Source: Tabrizicola sp. (GTDB taxonomy: Bacteria > Pseudomonadota > Alphaproteobacteria > Rhodobacterales > Rhodobacteraceae). Taken from it: 64,000 bases of DNA. The position numbers and the translations under genes were made by a program. Location: positions 1-64,000 of the forward strand of contig NZ_JAUCZH010000001.1 in NCBI RefSeq assembly GCF_030373185.1, written 5' to 3'. The first letter of the stretch is position 1; each line of letters begins with the position of its first letter. Positions 1-7,502 of this stretch are shown here, one piece after another. Below the pieces are notes generated by a model. That model saw nothing but the letters and a program-made list of their open reading frames with translations. It searched no databases and was not told where the DNA came from.

Positions 1-50
1 ACCCGAAAGACCCAAGGACCGAATCCTATATCACCGGGCGCATCGGGTAA
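1..50 (+). CDS. pstB: Phosphate ABC transporter ATP-binding protein PstB, C-terminal end (partial)
   Basis: Only the last 15 codons and the stop are inside the window; they read PKDPRTESYITGRIG. This matches the usual PstB C-terminus, which has the pattern (K/N)P...T..YI(T/S)GRFG. PstB is the cytoplasmic ATPase of the high-affinity phosphate importer PstSCAB. The gene lies 11 bases ahead of phoU, the normal pst-phoU-phoB order. Nothing else of the protein can be judged here. Confidence 0.8.
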   Translation, partial: PKDPRTESYITGRIG

Positions 51-61
51 GGAGCGACAGA

Positions 62-772
62 ATGAACAGTGCTCATATTGCCACGGCCTTTGACCGTGAT
101 CTTGAATCCGCTCAGGCGCTGGTCATGCGGATGGGGGGGCTGGTAGAGACCGCCCTTCTTGACGCTGCCGAAGCGCTGGATGCCCGGGACGAGGATCTGG
201 CCGCAAGGGTGCGCGCAGGTGATGCGGCGATCGACGCGTTGGAAGACCAGATCAACAGTGAATGCGCCCGGTTGATCGCGCTGCGTGGCCCGACCGCTGG
301 AGATCTGCGCACGGTGTTGACGGTGATGAAGATCGCCGCCGCACTGGAACGCGCCGGTGATTACGCCAAGAACCTGGCCAAACGCACCGCGATTCTCAGT
401 CAGATGCCACAGGTGCCGGGGGCATCCGGGTCGATCCGACGGCTGGCGCGAGCTGTGGTGCAGATGCTGACCGATGCGCTGGATGCCTATATCCGGCGTG
501 ACGTGAAGCTGGCCGAGGATGTCCGCCAGCGCGACCGCGACGTGGACCAGATGTACAATTCGATCTTCCGCGAGTTCCTGACCCATATGATGGAAGACCC
601 AAGGAACATTGGTCCCTGCATGCATCTGCATTTCATCGCCAAGAATATCGAACGGGTTGGCGACCATGCAACCTCGGTCGCTGAACAGGTGATCTATCTG
701 GTGACCGGGGCGATGCCGGGGGATGACCGGCCGAAGGTCGACAGTACGACCGGCATTGCAGCGAGGGGCTGA
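62..772 (+). CDS. phoU: Phosphate signalling complex protein PhoU
   Basis: This 236-aa protein has the length and two-repeat, all-helical build of PhoU. Each repeat carries the metal-binding type motif: ERAGDYAKN near residue 100 and ERVGDHATS near residue 200. PhoU is a cytoplasmic adaptor between the Pst transporter and the PhoR/PhoB two-component system, keeping PhoB inactive when phosphate is plentiful. The ATG at 62 follows an AAGGAG ribosome binding site and lies 11 bases after pstB. The phoB start is 2 bases past the phoU stop, so the genes are probably translated from one mRNA. No phoR is visible in the window. Confidence 0.95.
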   Translation: MNSAHIATAFDRDLESAQALVMRMGGLVETALLDAAEALDARDEDLAARVRAGDAAIDALEDQINSECARLIALRGPTAGDLRTVLTVMKIAAALERAGDYAKNLAKRTAILSQMPQVPGASGSIRRLARAVVQMLTDALDAYIRRDVKLAEDVRQRDRDVDQMYNSIFREFLTHMMEDPRNIGPCMHLHFIAKNIERVGDHATSVAEQVIYLVTGAMPGDDRPKVDSTTGIAARG

Positions 773-774
773 AG

Positions 775-1467
775 ATGGCGCGCAGCGGACAGCCAAGGGT
801 GCTTTTGGTCGAGGATGAACCGGCGCAGCGCACGGTTCTGGCCTACAATCTTGAGGCCGAGGGCTTTGCGGTGACCCAGGCCGACAATGGCGAGGACGCG
901 ATGGTCCTGGTCGACGAAGAAGATCCCGACATCATCATCCTTGACTGGATGATGCCGAAGGTTTCGGGGATCGAGGTCTGCCGACGCCTGAAGATGCGGC
1001 CCGAGACGCGGGGCATCCCGATCATCATGCTGTCGGCACGGGCAGAAGAGGTAGACCGGATCCGGGGGCTGGAAACCGGGGCGGATGACTATGTGATCAA
1101 GCCCTATTCGGTGTTGGAGTTGATGGCGCGGGCGCGGGCGCAATTGCGCCGGGTGCGGCCTTCGACCGCCGGGGTGGTGCTGGAGCATGAGGATATCCGG
1201 CTCGATCCTGAAAGCCACCGCGTCTATAGGGGCGACAAGGTGCTGAAGCTGGGACCGACGGAGTTCAAGCTTCTGGTCACCCTGATGGAACGGCCGGGCC
1301 GGGTGTTCAGCCGTGAGCAACTGCTGGACATGGTCTGGGGGCGCGACATCTATGTCGATACCCGCACGGTTGACGTGCATGTCGGCCGGTTGCGTAAGTC
1401 GCTGATGCAGTTTGGCGGTGACGATCCGGTGCGCACGGTGCGCGGCGCGGGCTACGCGCTGGGCTGA
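775..1467 (+). CDS. phoB: Phosphate regulon response regulator PhoB
   Basis: A 230-aa OmpR/PhoB-class response regulator. The receiver domain (about 8-125) has the acidic pair E13/D14, the phospho-acceptor Asp57 in IILDWMMPK, the switch Ser in LSARAEE and the Lys of DYVIKPY. The C-terminal winged helix (about 135-229) contains the typical LGPTEFKLL and RTVDVHVGRLRK segments. PhoB activates phosphate-starvation genes by binding Pho boxes. It follows phoU directly, so pst-phoU-phoB looks like one unit. The assignment as PhoB rather than another OmpR-class regulator rests on this context plus overall similarity. Confidence 0.93.
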   Translation: MARSGQPRVLLVEDEPAQRTVLAYNLEAEGFAVTQADNGEDAMVLVDEEDPDIIILDWMMPKVSGIEVCRRLKMRPETRGIPIIMLSARAEEVDRIRGLETGADDYVIKPYSVLELMARARAQLRRVRPSTAGVVLEHEDIRLDPESHRVYRGDKVLKLGPTEFKLLVTLMERPGRVFSREQLLDMVWGRDIYVDTRTVDVHVGRLRKSLMQFGGDDPVRTVRGAGYALG

Positions 1468-1552
1468 TCCGGGCGAAAGTCTGATCGTTCGCGCAAGCGC
1501 GCGGGCCTTTGTCTTGCCTTCTGCGCGCCAGCGCGCAACCGGCTGCGGCTGA

Positions 1553-1602
1553 TGGGGGCATTCTGCCCCCAAACCCCCTGAGAGTATTTGTCAAAAGAGC
1601 AA
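1553..1602. repeat. Dispersed hairpin plus AT-rich tail repeat, copy A
   Basis: The arms TGGGGGCA (1553-1560) and TGCCCCCA (1564-1571) form a hairpin. It is followed by CCCCCTGAGAGTATTTGTC and AAAAGAGCAA. The copy lies between the convergent phoB and class III PLP enzyme genes, whose stops are at 1467 and 1611. Related copies are at 6104, 7418, 33100 and 53366. A role as a terminator-like or REP-like element is inference. Confidence 0.7.
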
Positions 1603-1610
1603 GTGGCAGG

Positions 1611-2924
1611 TCAGGTTCTGCCAAGAACCCGGTCGAATGTGGTGAGGAACTGATCCACGTTTGCCAGCGAGAAGGGCAGGGGTGGGCGGATTTTAAGGAT
1701 ATGGCCTTTGGGGCCGGTGGCGCTGATCAGGATGCCTTCGCGGCGCAGGTCGTTGACAAGGCGGCCAGCGCGAAGGGCATCGGGTTGGCCTTGCGCGACG
1801 ATATCGGTGCCAAGAAAGAGGCCCGCCGCGCGGGTTTCGCCCAAGCCATCGTGGCGGGCGGCAAGGTCGCGCAGGCCTGCGGCGAAGGCCTTGCCTACGG
1901 TGTCGGCGTTTTCCATCAAGCCTTCGTCGCGGATCACGTCAAGGACGGAAAGGCCGACGGCGGCAGCAACTGCATTGCCACCGAAAGTGTTGAAATAGCG
2001 CGCCTTTGCGCCAAAATCGGACACGACCTGCGGTTGCACCACAAGGCCTGCCAGAGGGTAGCCGTTGCCCATGGGTTTTCCAAGCGACACCATGTCGGGC
2101 AACAGCCCGTGCCGTTCGAACCCCCACATATGCCCGCCGGTGCGGCCAAAGCCCGGCTGCACCTCATCGGCGATGAAAAGGCCACCGGCGGCGCGGATCG
2201 CGGCGACAGCGGGGGCAAGAAAGCCGGCGGGGTCCGGAAGGACTCCGTCTGACGAAAAGATCGTATCGGCGATCAGCGCGGCGGGCTTGAGGCCTTGGGC
2301 TGCCATACGATCAGCCGCGGCGGTGACAGCGGCGGCGAAGCCTGTGGCGATGCCTTCGGGGTAGTTCGTGGCGCTGGGGGCAGGGATGGGGAAAACCGTG
2401 GGGCCGGGGGCCGTTGCCGGGCCGATCGACATTGATGCCTCGGCGGTGGCGAGGGTGACGCCGTGATAGGCGTTGTCGGTGACGATGATGCCGGTGCCGC
2501 CAGTCTTGGCCCTTGCGATGCGAAAGGCGAGATCGTTCGCCTCGGACCCGGTGCAGGTGAACATCACATGGGCGAGGGCGGGCGGGAACAGGGCCAGCAG
2601 GCGTTCGGCATAATCAAGGATGCCATCATGAAGGTAGCGGGTATGGGTGGCCAGCGTTGCGGCTTGCCGCGTCATCGCCTCTACCACCCGGGGGTGGCAA
2701 TGCCCGACCGAGGCCACGTTGTTGTAGGTGTCGAGATAGGCGCGGCCGTCGCGGTCGTAAAGCCAGACGCCTTCGCCGCGCACAAGGTGCAGGGGTTGTT
2801 CGTAAAACAGCCGGTAGGCCGGGCCAAGCAGGGCGGCGCGCCGTGCGATCCGGGCTTCGTCTTCGGCGGCGACCGGGGCTGCGCCGGGGGTGTAGACGTT
2901 AGGCATCGCGGGGGCGGTGGTCAT
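1611..2924 (-). CDS. Class III aminotransferase-fold PLP enzyme, resembling ethanolamine-phosphate/5-phosphohydroxylysine phospho-lyase
   Basis: A 437-aa fold-type I PLP enzyme. It shows GSEAND (126-131) for phosphate binding, the aspartate of the IADEVQ motif (D253) and the probable Schiff-base lysine K283 in SLGKPMGNGYP. The GKPMGNG context is typical of the AGXT2L1/AGXT2L2 group, the phospho-lyases for phosphoethanolamine and 5-phosphohydroxylysine, rather than of ordinary omega-transaminases. Its start overlaps the stop of the upstream kinase-like gene by 4 bases, so the two are translationally coupled. A kinase feeding a phospho-lyase would fit, but substrate and reaction are inferred. 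A true transaminase remains the main alternative. Confidence 0.8.
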   Translation of the reverse strand: MTTAPAMPNVYTPGAAPVAAEDEARIARRAALLGPAYRLFYEQPLHLVRGEGVWLYDRDGRAYLDTYNNVASVGHCHPRVVEAMTRQAATLATHTRYLHDGILDYAERLLALFPPALAHVMFTCTGSEANDLAFRIARAKTGGTGIIVTDNAYHGVTLATAEASMSIGPATAPGPTVFPIPAPSATNYPEGIATGFAAAVTAAADRMAAQGLKPAALIADTIFSSDGVLPDPAGFLAPAVAAIRAAGGLFIADEVQPGFGRTGGHMWGFERHGLLPDMVSLGKPMGNGYPLAGLVVQPQVVSDFGAKARYFNTFGGNAVAAAVGLSVLDVIRDEGLMENADTVGKAFAAGLRDLAARHDGLGETRAAGLFLGTDIVAQGQPDALRAGRLVNDLRREGILISATGPKGHILKIRPPLPFSLANVDQFLTTFDRVLGRT

Positions 2925-3961
2925 GATGGGTATGCACCTTCACAGGCGGCATTTAGCTGCCGGGGGGTAAGACTGGCGGCGGCAGCAAGGCCAGCCCGGG
3001 CGGATGGGGCGTTTCGCAGGATGTAGGCGGCGTTTTGGGGGTAACGGGCCGCGCGCCATCCCGAGATGATCAAGGTGGTGAACATCCGCGCGGTGATCAG
3101 GCTGGGCAGAAGCCGGATCTCGGCTTCGGTCAGGGGCAGGTGGGCGTGATAGGCCGACAGGAGCGGTGCCAGCAGATGCAGCGGATCGGCAGGGTCGATC
3201 TGGTAGGAACAGGCCGTGGCAAGGTCGCAGATCTTGTGGCTGCGCACCATGTCACCGAAATCAAGGATACCGGTCAGCGTGTCGGGCCGGGTCGGGTCGG
3301 CCAGCAGGTTGTGCGGATTGAAATCGGCATGGACCACTTGCTTCGGCAGGCGGGCAAGGGCGGGCGCGACCTCGGCCTTGAACTGGTCGAGGAAGGCTGC
3401 TGCCCCGGGCTGAAGGTCGTGGCCAAGATCGGCGGGCAGCGCATTCAAAAGCGGGGCAAGCCTGGGGAACTGGCGGATATCCCAAAACAGGACATGGTCG
3501 GCGGCCCGGTGGTCGAAACTGGCAAGGGCTGCGGTCAGCCGGGCCAGCGCGGCACCTGTGGCCCAGGCAAGGGCCGGCGTGCGCGGCAGATGCGCGACCG
3601 GGGTGCCGGGACACCAGCCAAGCAGGCGAAGCGCCCCTTCGTCACAGCGCAGGATCGGGTGGCCGTCGCGGGTGGGGATCACGCGCGGGGTCGGCAGGTC
3701 GGGGTCGGCCACGGCCGCATGCAGCAAGGCCCTGGTCTGGAAATCCGTCAGCTCTGATGGTTCTGCCGGGTTGGACAGCTTGACGGTGAAGCTGGCCGTC
3801 GCGGTGTCTAGCCGGTGGTTCAGGTCGCGCTCAGAGGTAAGCTGGGTGTAGCTGCCGGTCAGCCCCCAGTGATCCTCCACAAGTCTTGCCAACCGCCCCG
3901 CATTCATCCGGGGCGGGGGGAGGCTTAGAAGCTGGCCTGCGGGGTCTGGGTCTGTGGTCAT
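2921..3961 (-). CDS. Aminoglycoside phosphotransferase-fold kinase, hydroxylysine/homoserine kinase-like
   Basis: From ATG 3961 this encodes 346 aa. It belongs to the APH/choline kinase superfamily: the catalytic loop is HADFNPHNLL (H211, D213, N215) and the metal-binding Asp is D234 in ILDFGD. The open frame extends 110 codons further upstream, but that part overlaps the hemP control region and looks non-coding, so the start MTTDPDP was chosen. Four-base overlap with the downstream phospho-lyase-like gene suggests a two-gene operon phosphorylating a small amino alcohol or amino acid. Hydroxylysine kinase (HYKK) is the best analogue, because animal HYKK works with PHYKPL. The substrate is not proven. 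Confidence 0.75.
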   Translation of the reverse strand: MTTDPDPAGQLLSLPPPRMNAGRLARLVEDHWGLTGSYTQLTSERDLNHRLDTATASFTVKLSNPAEPSELTDFQTRALLHAAVADPDLPTPRVIPTRDGHPILRCDEGALRLLGWCPGTPVAHLPRTPALAWATGAALARLTAALASFDHRAADHVLFWDIRQFPRLAPLLNALPADLGHDLQPGAAAFLDQFKAEVAPALARLPKQVVHADFNPHNLLADPTRPDTLTGILDFGDMVRSHKICDLATACSYQIDPADPLHLLAPLLSAYHAHLPLTEAEIRLLPSLITARMFTTLIISGWRAARYPQNAAYILRNAPSARAGLAAAASLTPRQLNAACEGAYPS

Positions 3962-4031
3962 CAGTGGCGTTTCCGCCGCAAGGATAGCGGTTGCAGCGGC
4001 GGGGGCCAGTAGAATATGAGCATCCGGTGGC

Positions 4032-4061
4032 TTGACAAAGATGAGTGAAATACTCAGGATA
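4032..4061 (+). promoter_or_regulatory. Candidate iron-responsive operator and promoter of the hemP unit
   Basis: TGAGTGAAATACTCA (4042-4056) is a perfect inverted repeat with 5-base arms and also fits TGA-N9-TCA, the iron-responsive (IRO) motif described for RirA in alphaproteobacteria. A TTGACA hexamer (4032-4037) lies just upstream, so the palindrome sits between the -35 box and a weak -10 region near 4055-4061. The first ATG of the downstream unit is at 4133. Repression under iron-replete conditions is inferred from the motif and from hemP being the target. Confidence 0.6.
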
Positions 4062-4132
4062 AAAAAATAACCCAGCCAGTTCCTGTTTCCGCAGGAGCGC
4101 GCCCGGTGTCCTTCAAACAGGTGGAGTTCACC

Positions 4133-4255
4133 ATGCCCAGACCCGAGCCGGCCCCCCGTTCCGAATTTCTGGATCTTTTCAAGGCCGCAGCGCATGTGCC
4201 GTTCCCCGGCGCTTTGCTTGAAGCAATGATTGCGCGGCTGGAGGCGGGGAAATGA
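4133..4255 (+). CDS. Hypothetical 40-aa protein, translationally coupled to hemP
   Basis: The frame MPRPEPAPRSEFLDLF...RLEAGK is preceded by an AGGTGGA ribosome binding site 5-10 bases before ATG 4133. It ends in a TGA that overlaps the hemP ATG (ATGA at 4252-4255). The tight coupling and the iron-type operator upstream argue that it is a real small gene. The peptide is proline-rich at the N-terminus and then amphipathic-helical. I do not recognise a family. It could act as a leader that controls hemP translation. Confidence 0.6.
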   Translation: MPRPEPAPRSEFLDLFKAAAHVPFPGALLEAMIARLEAGK

Positions 4256-4410
4256 ACGCCCAACTGGATATCTGGCTGACCGCTGATGCAACGCCAGTGC
4301 ATGAAGCGCGGGTCTTGACCGAGGGCGGCAGTCTGGCCCGTATCACGCTTGACGGGCAGGTCTACAGCCTGCGGATCACCCGGGCGGGCAAACTGATCCT
4401 GACCAAGTAA
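4252..4410 (+). CDS. hemP: Hemin uptake protein HemP
   Basis: A 52-aa protein whose C-terminal half, ITLDGQVYSLRITRAGKLILTK, matches the HemP domain pattern (a short beta-rich unit ending LxLTRxGKLILTK). HemP family proteins are small cytosolic factors linked to iron or heme uptake and are typically induced by iron starvation. In some betaproteobacteria HemP activates the heme receptor gene. It is coupled to the 40-aa ORF by a 4-base overlap and lies downstream of a TGA-N9-TCA palindrome. No heme receptor or TonB gene is in this window, so it may act in trans. Confidence 0.85.
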   Translation: MNAQLDIWLTADATPVHEARVLTEGGSLARITLDGQVYSLRITRAGKLILTK

Positions 4411-4495
4411 TCGCTGGCAGTCCTGGGCGGGCGGGTTTTCCGCAAGGGCCAGCCCTCGGCAACGGGCATTATCCGACAGCTGAAATCAGCAAGGC

Positions 4496-5500
4496 TCAGC
4501 CGCCGGTGTGGCTCATGTGGCGGGACATCTGGCCTTTGATGGCCTGACGGGAATAGTCGAAATCGTGGCCCTTGGGCTTGCGGGCAATCGCGGCGCGGAT
4601 CGCCTGTTCAAGGGGCTCCGCGTCCGGGCTGGCGCGCAAGGGGGCGCGCAGGTCCGCCATGTCTTCCTGACCAAGGCACATGTAAAGTTCACCCGTGCAG
4701 GTCAGCCGTACGCGGTTGCAGCTTTCGCAGAAGTTATGGGTCAGGGGGGTGATGAAGCCGACCTTCTGACCAGTTTCTTCCAGCCGGACATAGCGGGCGG
4801 GGCCGCCGGTGCGTTCGGCAAGGTCAGTCAGAGTGTAGCGCTGGCCGAGCCGGGCGCGCAGGTCTTTCAGCGGCCAGTATTGATCAAGCCGCAACCCGTC
4901 GCCCATGTCTTCGCCCATCGGCATCACCTCGATGAAGGTAAGGTCATGGTCATTGGCGGCGCACCATTCGGTCAGGCTGAAAAGTTCATCCTCGTTGAAG
5001 CCCTTCAGTGCCACGGCGTTGATCTTGACGCGCAGGCCGGCGGACTTGGCGGCGGCTATCCCGTCAAGCACTTGCGGCAGGCGGCCCCAGCGGGTGATTT
5101 CTGAAAACTTCCGTGGGTCCAGCGTGTCCAGGCTGACATTGATGCGCCGCACGCCAAGAGCGGCAAGAGGTTCGGCGAACTTCGCAAGCTGGCTGCCGTT
5201 GGTTGTCAGCGTGAGTTCCTTCAGGGCGCCAGATTTCAGATGGCGGCTCATCGCTTCGAAGAAAGTCAGGATCCCCTTGCGCACCAAAGGCTCACCTCCG
5301 GTGATCCGCAGCTTTTGCACACCCATGCCGATGAAGGTGGTGCAGAGACGGTCAAGTTCCTCAAGGCTGAGGAGATCGGCCTTGGGCAGGAAGGTCATGT
5401 TTTCGGACATGCAGTAGCTGCAACGGAAATCGCAACGGTCGGTGACCGAAACACGCAGATAAGAGATCGCGCGGGCGAAGGGATCGACAAGTTGTTCCAT
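4496..5500 (-). CDS. moaA: GTP 3',8-cyclase MoaA (molybdenum cofactor biosynthesis)
   Basis: From the start MEQLVDPF the protein is 334 aa, the usual MoaA length. The radical-SAM cluster motif CDFRCSYC lies near residues 23-30. The second, GTP-binding [4Fe-4S] motif is C-x2-C-x13-C ([11 protein letters not shown]...CLG) near residue 255. The protein ends in the conserved Gly-Gly tail (SHTGG), which is functionally important in MoaA. It catalyses the first step of Moco synthesis, with MoaC, from GTP to cPMP. Other moa genes are not adjacent. The frame could begin 11 codons upstream at 5533, but the shorter start fits homologues. Confidence 0.95.
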   Translation of the reverse strand: MEQLVDPFARAISYLRVSVTDRCDFRCSYCMSENMTFLPKADLLSLEELDRLCTTFIGMGVQKLRITGGEPLVRKGILTFFEAMSRHLKSGALKELTLTTNGSQLAKFAEPLAALGVRRINVSLDTLDPRKFSEITRWGRLPQVLDGIAAAKSAGLRVKINAVALKGFNEDELFSLTEWCAANDHDLTFIEVMPMGEDMGDGLRLDQYWPLKDLRARLGQRYTLTDLAERTGGPARYVRLEETGQKVGFITPLTHNFCESCNRVRLTCTGELYMCLGQEDMADLRAPLRASPDAEPLEQAIRAAIARKPKGHDFDYSRQAIKGQMSRHMSHTGG

Positions 5501-5586
5501 GCGTTGAAGGTAAGACTGGGCGGATGGGCGCACAAGGCGGAAAGCGCCGATTGCGAGTGCTGGGGTGGCAGGTTAGGCTTTGGGCC

Positions 5587-6066
5587 ATGATGAGAACCAT
5601 TGTTTCCCTGCCGCTCCTGATCGCCCTTGCAGGATGCGCCGCGCTGGAGCCGAAAGGTGGCCCTGCACCGGGGTCGATCACGGGAACCCCGGACCCAGAG
5701 GCCGCAGCCGGGACGATGCCAGCCGCAGGGACCACGGGCTTGGGCGCGCGGGCGGTGCGCGCAGAGACGCTGGATACCAGCACCGCCGAGGAAAAAGCAG
5801 CCGCCCTTGCCGCACCGGCAGCCAGCGGCGAGCGCAACCTTGGCCGTGTCATTGTCGCCCTTGGTCCGCCCGCCGAACAGGGGATCTGGCTGAAGACCAG
5901 CCTTGTCAGCCAAACAGTTCAAGGCCGGATCGTGACGGCGGCGGGGAAAAGCCTTGCGGTCGAGTTGCGGCCCGGCACCGGCGGCGCGCTTCTGTCGCTG
6001 GCGGCGTTTCAGGCACTGGGATTGAGCCTGACCGGATTGACGGAAGTGACGGTTTTCGGGCCATGA
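5587..6066 (+). CDS. Predicted lipoprotein of unknown function
   Basis: A 159-aa protein with a lipoprotein signal peptide, MMRTIVSLPLLIALAGC, where LAGC (Cys17) is the lipobox. An Ala/Pro/Gly-rich disordered stretch (20-80) follows, then a small folded C-terminal part (about 85-159) ending in LTGLTEVTVFGP. Relatives in Rhodobacterales are often labelled D-galactarate dehydratase, but nothing here resembles that enzyme. The C-terminal part hints at a periplasmic beta-rich domain. The gene is divergent from moaA, with 86 bases between them that must hold both promoters. Function unknown. Confidence 0.75.
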   Translation: MMRTIVSLPLLIALAGCAALEPKGGPAPGSITGTPDPEAAAGTMPAAGTTGLGARAVRAETLDTSTAEEKAAALAAPAASGERNLGRVIVALGPPAEQGIWLKTSLVSQTVQGRIVTAAGKSLAVELRPGTGGALLSLAAFQALGLSLTGLTEVTVFGP

Positions 6067-6103
6067 GGCCGATCGGGCAGGGCGGTTTGCGCGGCTGACT
6101 TCG

Positions 6104-6152
6104 CCGGGGGTTCCACCCCCGGACCCCCGGGAGTATTTGTGAAAAGAGCAAA
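6104..6152. repeat. Dispersed hairpin plus AT-rich tail repeat, copy B
   Basis: CCGGGGGT and ACCCCCGG (about 6104-6122) form the stem. It is followed by ACCCCCGGGAGTATTTGTG and AAAAGAGCAAA. The copy sits between the convergent lipoprotein and alkD-like genes. It is the clearest match to copy A, with the same GAGTATTTGT-xAAAAGAGCAA tail. Confidence 0.7.
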
Positions 6153-6165
6153 GTGCAGGCTTAGG

Positions 6166-6846
6166 TCAGTCGGCTTCGCCCGGAAGGTGGCGCGCCGCTT
6201 CGTTGCGGGCGAAGGGCTTCAGGTCCGGAGCATGCGCTTCAAGGAAGGCGCGCGCACGGGGGGCGTCATGCTTTGACAGGTCGCGCACCCACCATGCTAC
6301 CGCTTTCTGGATGAACCAGTCGGGATCGCGGGCCAAGGTGGCGCACCAGCCAAGCACACGATCACGGATTTCAAGGTCTTGGGGCTTGGGAAAATTCTGC
6401 TTCGTCCAGGGCAGGGTCATGACCAAAGCCGCGCGGCGGGTCCACATGTGGGGTGAGGTGACCCATGCCTCGACCGTGTCAAGGCGGGCGGGATCTGCGA
6501 CAAGGCGCTTTTGACCAGCGATGCTGGCGTGATCGGCCAGCGCCCAGCCGTCGAAATCGGGAACCCATGACTGGATCAGAGCCCAGGCGGCATCGTCAGG
6601 GCGGAGACGGGCCTGCGTGAGCAGTTTCGCGGCAGCGATGCGGGCCTCGTGGACGTCGGTTTGCCATAGGCTGGCAGCAAGGGCGAGGCGGTCGTCAAGC
6701 GAAAGTTCGGCCCGCCATTGGGTGGTCAGGCTTTCCACCTCTGGCACCGAAACGCCCAGATAGCGGCGCGGGGCCTTGTGATAGGCCTGCATTTCCAAGG
6801 CTTTGCCTGGGTTTCCCAAGGCCTCGATCTGTTGGAAAGGGGTCAC
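6166..6846 (-). CDS. DNA alkylation repair protein, AlkD-like
   Basis: A 226-aa all-helical HEAT-like repeat protein of the AlkD family. Typical family segments are present, including the Trp/Asp-rich part VPDFDGWALADH (residues about 96-107) and the repeat with LVMTLPWTKQNF. AlkD proteins are DNA glycosylases that remove bulky cationic alkylpurines without base flipping. The start overlaps the stop of the upstream PNPOx-like gene by 4 bases, so the two are co-translated. Whether this member keeps glycosylase activity cannot be told from sequence alone. Confidence 0.85.
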   Translation of the reverse strand: MTPFQQIEALGNPGKALEMQAYHKAPRRYLGVSVPEVESLTTQWRAELSLDDRLALAASLWQTDVHEARIAAAKLLTQARLRPDDAAWALIQSWVPDFDGWALADHASIAGQKRLVADPARLDTVEAWVTSPHMWTRRAALVMTLPWTKQNFPKPQDLEIRDRVLGWCATLARDPDWFIQKAVAWWVRDLSKHDAPRARAFLEAHAPDLKPFARNEAARHLPGEAD

Positions 6847-7391
6847 AGGTTGGCCTCGATCCCCGTGGCGATACCGTCAATGGTTTCGCGGTTGCGGTTG
6901 GCCCAATAGTCGCGCAGGCCATCGGGGCCTTTGTCCTTGGCCCAGTTTTGCAGGACCGGGCGGTCTTCCCGGAAATCCATGAAAGGGACGGCGAAGCCAC
7001 AGGAGCTTTGGACAAGGTTGATGCGGACATCGATGATCTGCCGCGCGCCGGGTTGGTCGGGGAGCTGCGCCTTCAGTTCGGGCCAGTCGGCATCGCCATG
7101 GTGGATGGCGCGAGCGGTGCCATAGGCGCGCAGGATCAGCGGGCGGGTGGTAAAGCTGCACCACATCAGCGTGATGCGCGGATCCAGCGCCAGATGGGCG
7201 GCGGTTTCATTGCCTGACCCGGTCAGATTGAGCCACAGGATGCGGGTCGGGCCAAGGATGCGGAGCGAATCCATGCCTTTCGGTGAAAGATTGACCCGGG
7301 TGCCGGGGGCAGCGGTGCCGACGAAATAGAGGTGCTGCTGGCCGATGAAGGCGATCTGATCGGGTTGCAGGTCGGGGTAACGCTTGCCCAT
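6843..7391 (-). CDS. Pyridoxamine 5'-phosphate oxidase-family flavoprotein
   Basis: A 182-aa protein with the split-barrel FMN-binding fold: IAFIGQQHLYFVGTAAPGTRVNLSPKGMDSLRILG (about 13-47) and the following RILWLNLTGSGNETAAHL are typical of the PNPOx-like putative oxidoreductases. These are mostly uncharacterised FMN- or F420-type flavoproteins. They are not the true vitamin B6 enzyme PdxH. The gene lies downstream of glmS in the same direction, separated by repeat copy C, and is coupled to the alkD-like gene. Substrate unknown. Confidence 0.8.
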   Translation of the reverse strand: MGKRYPDLQPDQIAFIGQQHLYFVGTAAPGTRVNLSPKGMDSLRILGPTRILWLNLTGSGNETAAHLALDPRITLMWCSFTTRPLILRAYGTARAIHHGDADWPELKAQLPDQPGARQIIDVRINLVQSSCGFAVPFMDFREDRPVLQNWAKDKGPDGLRDYWANRNRETIDGIATGIEANL

Positions 7392-7417
7392 GGGCGGTCC
7401 TTTCGGCTGGCGGCGGA

Positions 7418-7472
7418 CTGGAGGGTTTCACACCCTCCAGACCTCCCGTGGGATATTTTTTCAGAGAGGAAG
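7418..7472. repeat. Dispersed hairpin plus AT-rich tail repeat, copy C
   Basis: CTGGAGGG (7418-7425) and CCCTCCAG (7433-7440) form a perfect 8-bp stem around TTTCACA. It is followed by ACCTCCCGTGGGATATTTTT and TCAGAGAGGAAG. The hairpin sequence differs from copies A and B by compensatory changes. The ATATTT tail is kept. It lies between the glmS stop and the start of the PNPOx-like gene. Confidence 0.65.
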
Positions 7473-7502
7473 GCGATTTTTAGATAAGTTTTAAGCGGTT
7501 GG

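Noticed and set aside
3962-4291. N-terminal extension of the phosphotransferase frame to 4291
   Set aside because: It covers the operator and promoter of hemP and the 40-aa ORF on the other strand. The domain starts only after MTTDPDP.
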